The position numbers and the translations under genes were made by a program. A DNA stretch of 11,112 nucleotides, taken from positions 1-11,112 of the forward strand of contig MU621543.1 in assembly GCA_025399215.1 (NCBI GenBank), in the 5' to 3' direction. The stretch is from Globomyces pollinis-pini. Its lineage: Eukaryota > Chytridiomycota > Chytridiomycetes > Rhizophydiales > Globomycetaceae. Of the stretch, positions 8,839 through 11,112 are shown piece by piece. Under the pieces are notes generated by a model, which searched no databases, was not told where the DNA came from, and saw nothing but the letters and a program-made list of their open reading frames with translations. Each line of letters starts with the position of its first letter. Position 1 is the stretch's first letter.

Positions 8839-9902
8839 ATGGCAGATTTGGAATTACTCTATGGTGTTTATGAATCATTCTGTCAATTTGGTTCGACCAG
8901 AACCAGCAATGCAAGTTTATCATCATCATTGAACAATCTCAAAGGTCCAACAATGGATGGTAATTCATTTTCTTACATTAAACGTATCAATAGGGTCTAA
9001 ATGGGCTAAATTCTGTAGAGATTGCAAAGTCATTGATAAAGTGATTACCCCAACTGAAGTTGATATAGTTTTCAACAAGGTATGTTATACGTTAGTTGTT
9101 GACTTTGTTAGGTGAAATCTAAAACGGAAAGGAAAATTGATTACGATCAATTTATTGAAGGATTGAAAATGATTTCAGCCAAAAAGTATTCCAATAAAAC
9201 TACAACAGAATCTTTTGTGATTCTAGTTCAATTTGTGCTTTCTACCAGAGGTGCACCAGTAGTACAAACCAATTTAAAGGTATTATATCTTTCAATATCT
9301 AATTGTTTAGAATTCGGTGCAGATGGATGTAACAAACAGACTCACGGATCCTCAAAAATATACCGGTATTCATAAAGAAAAGAGTCATGGTACTATGGGA
9401 TCAGTATATGATCTAAGTGATTCAGGACGTGAATCCATTTCAACAATCAAAACAACAAATGGTCGTCGATATTCCAATTTTGGTCAAGAAACTTCTACAA
9501 AACGCGGTTTTAATAATGTTGTCACAGCTTCAACAGAATACCTTGGTAAATTATCATATTTTTTTAATATCTAGATATGAATTCAAATAAAACAAAGAAA
9601 CAAGAGATGTATTCAAGTAATACTCAACTTCCAAAAGTCAATTTCGGTTCCAAACAAAATCTAACATCATCCAATTCGAATCTCAATCAAAATGTAATTT
9701 CAATGTTGATAATGAATAGGGAAATGTATTTGATAGATTAACAAATACTCAAGGATATACTGGAACTCATAAACAACGATTTGATGAACATGGTAATGGA
9801 CGTGGTTTAGAAGGTCGAGAAGCAATTGCAAAAGGTTCGGGTACTCAATCCATTTATCGTGGTGGAAACGTCAACTCTTTAAGTCAGATTTTACGATCTT
9901 GA
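8839..9902 (+). CDS. TPPP/p25-alpha tubulin polymerisation-promoting family protein
   Basis: p25-alpha proteins bind and bundle microtubules, and their distribution follows that of the eukaryotic flagellum. Six exons: 8839-8959, 8994-9079, 9112-9279, 9311-9545, 9575-9693 and 9720-9902, with introns of 34, 32, 31, 29 and 26 nt; 303 residues. The alpha-helical p25 core spans about residues 5-110 (LYGVYESFCQFGS, SKWAKFCRDCKVIDK, TEVDIVFNKVKSKTERKIDY, FIEGLKMIS). The family C-terminal signature occurs twice. Copy 1, about 135-165, reads RLTDPQKYTGIHK and then decays. Copy 2, 249-277, is complete: RLTNTQGYTGTHKQRFD followed by GNGRGLEGR, matching GxGxGxxGR. A Ser/Asn-rich linker separates the copies. 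The start has a good context (TACAATGGC). From memory, a full plus partial p25-alpha layout has been described for TPPPs of flagellated fungi. Confidence 0.92.
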
Positions 9903-10300
9903 ATACTTGATTTTTAATACATTTGGTATCCATTTTACGAAAGCTTTCAATTTGTTACATACTTGGCCATATTGACTTGATGCGAATGTCTGATATACTT
10001 CCCAGAGAGCCAGCCCCAATGAGTCACAATACGAACATCTACTGCAGTTAACCAACTATCTGAACAATCGATTGAATCATCTTTAATGTACTTCATTAAC
10101 ATACAGACTCGTTGGTGGTGTAGTATCAGTGATACTGTTATATCATGCAGTGACAGTTTGTTCACCAATTGAAAGAAGCAAATTAATTGTATCAGCAAAG
10201 TTGTGCTCTGTAAGTGTTCGATTGCAAAGAGTGCGAGTATCAACTTCCGGCTCTACAAAAGCTTTGGAAGACTGGTGAGCATGGTCAATTTCTTGTTTGA
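9903..10300. other. Non-coding or heavily decayed stretch after TPPP
   Basis: No recognisable gene. A 98-codon minus-strand frame (10243-9947) starts at a non-AUG-like position and matches nothing I know. One segment of it (FFQLVNKLSLHDITVS) has a leucine-rich-repeat rhythm, which may mark further repeat debris in the opposite orientation to the relic at 10301-10670. Confidence 0.35.
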
Positions 10301-10670
10301 GTGCTTCATCTCATTCAAATTATTGATGTTTCTCCATTGGCATCATTGATTGGACTTAAAGAACTTGATCTTCATTCTAATAGAATAGTTGACGTGTCTC
10401 CATTGGCAAATTTGGTTGAATCTATTTACTGTATCTAGTGGATATTGCTATTATTCAAATCAGATATTTCTTCATTGACAGCTTTGGTTCATTTTTAAGT
10501 CAATGATACAACTTCATGCATTTAAGGATAAATGTTTTTCTTTGTTCAGTAACTGACTGTGTATCTAGACCGTAGTAGATATCTCCTCGTTGTCAAAGTT
10601 GGTTGAACATGAAGCACTTAGCCTTTCATAGTAACCAAATAATAGATTAAATGTTGATCTCCTTGGTAAT
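10301..10670 (+). pseudogene. Decayed 22-residue leucine-rich-repeat gene fragment
   Basis: Between a TGA (10298-10300) and a TAG (10436-10438) a 45-codon frame contains two clear SDS22-type repeats, IDVSPLASLIGLKELDLHSN and VDVSPLANLV. Their GATGTTTCTCC cores begin 66 bases (22 codons) apart, at 10325 and 10391. Further degraded copies follow at about 10463 (DISSLTALVHF), 10578 (VDISSLSKLVE) and 10656, with irregular 72-115 base spacing and stops between them. Intron-like GT...AG stretches lie between copies (for example 10431-10463), so a spliced gene is not fully excluded, but no splicing I tried keeps the frame past 10500. This is a different repeat class from the 27-28 residue LRR gene at 3888-5792. 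Confidence 0.65.
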
Positions 10671-10876
10671 CACTCCTTCCAATAAAACCTCAAAAAATTC
10701 AAACTCATAGAATTAAGATCATTCTATCCTCATACATTCAATACAGTACCTCCGAGTTCGCTTTTTTGCACCAAAGTTGAAACTTCTATGGAGATAAAAG
10801 AAATGCTTTTTGGTTTGGGATAAATAGACTCGAGAATAAAAAAATATTGGGGGTAATACAACATGATAAGAAACAA

Positions 10877-11112
10877 TTATAATACAGCAGACTCCATACT
10901 ACTATAAGCATCCCACATCTCTTGAGTTTTTGATGCTTTCCATTCAATCCATGTTGCAAAGACATTGGGATTTAAAATGTAAACACTAACAACCGCCTCT
11001 AGTTTTCGGTCATCGTAAAATGTACTTCCTTCTTTTAAGCGGGGAAATAACATTCGTGCAGAGTCGCTATCAAATGCTGTAACTAGTAGCGGTACTTCGT
11101 ATCTGCTGTCAA
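10877..11112 (-). CDS. 3' end of an unrecognised protein-coding gene (partial)
   Basis: An open frame of 77 codons plus a TAA enters from the right edge and ends at 10877. No stop interrupts it in 236 bases, and the residue mix is protein-like: VTAFDSDSARMLFPRLKEG in the middle, then FATWIEWKASKTQEMWDAYS before the stop. It is rich in aromatic and charged residues with no membrane segment. It contains no obvious intron. I do not recognise the family. Because the rest lies outside the window, its length and domain content are unknown. Confidence 0.6.
   Translation of the reverse strand, partial: DSRYEVPLLVTAFDSDSARMLFPRLKEGSTFYDDRKLEAVVSVYILNPNVFATWIEWKASKTQEMWDAYSSMESAVL

Noticed and set aside
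10431..10580. Reading the LRR relic as an intact spliced gene
   Set aside because: Intron-like stretches at about 10431-10463 and 10551-10570 exist, but stops at 10496 and after leave no continuous frame, and repeat spacing is irregular.

Overview
The window is AT-rich eukaryotic nuclear DNA, and its gene content points to an early-diverging, probably zoospore-forming fungus (chytrid-like in the broad sense). A histidine-biosynthesis HIS3-type enzyme, a fungal-looking SMC5/6 subunit and a mitochondrial presequence protease sit beside a TPPP/p25-alpha protein. That last family is generally restricted to organisms that build cilia or flagella. The species cannot be named from sequence alone.

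Layout: 1-395 is upstream DNA with CCAAT and TATA-like elements. 396-3769 (+) is a M16C mitochondrial presequence protease (CYM1/PITRM1 type) in 16 exons. 3888-5792 (-) is an intronless leucine-rich-repeat protein with an F-box-like N-terminus, converging on CYM1. 5793-6202 is a promoter region with TATA elements facing both ways. 6203-6373 (+) is a doubtful small ORF. 6431-7464 (-) is NSE1 in four exons. 7465-7894 is the divergent NSE1/HIS3 spacer. 7895-8582 (+) is HIS3 in three exons. 8839-9902 (+) is TPPP in six exons, with a repeated C-terminal motif. 9903-10876 holds no intact gene but carries decayed 22-residue-type leucine-rich repeats at 10301-10670. 10877-11112 (-) is the 3' end of an unrecognised gene that leaves the window.

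The genes do not form a pathway; they are ordinary eukaryotic neighbours for protein import turnover, genome maintenance, histidine synthesis and the microtubule/flagellar cytoskeleton. The most unusual feature is shared between them: all 25 introns I could place by protein homology are extremely short. 23 of them are 24-37 nt, mean about 30. The other two (65 and 56 nt) each split exactly into two back-to-back GT...AG units of the same size. The LRR gene, by contrast, has no intron. I found no CRISPR array, tRNA, rRNA or intact mobile element. All gene models are manual; exon joins rest on frame continuity and remembered family motifs, not on alignments.
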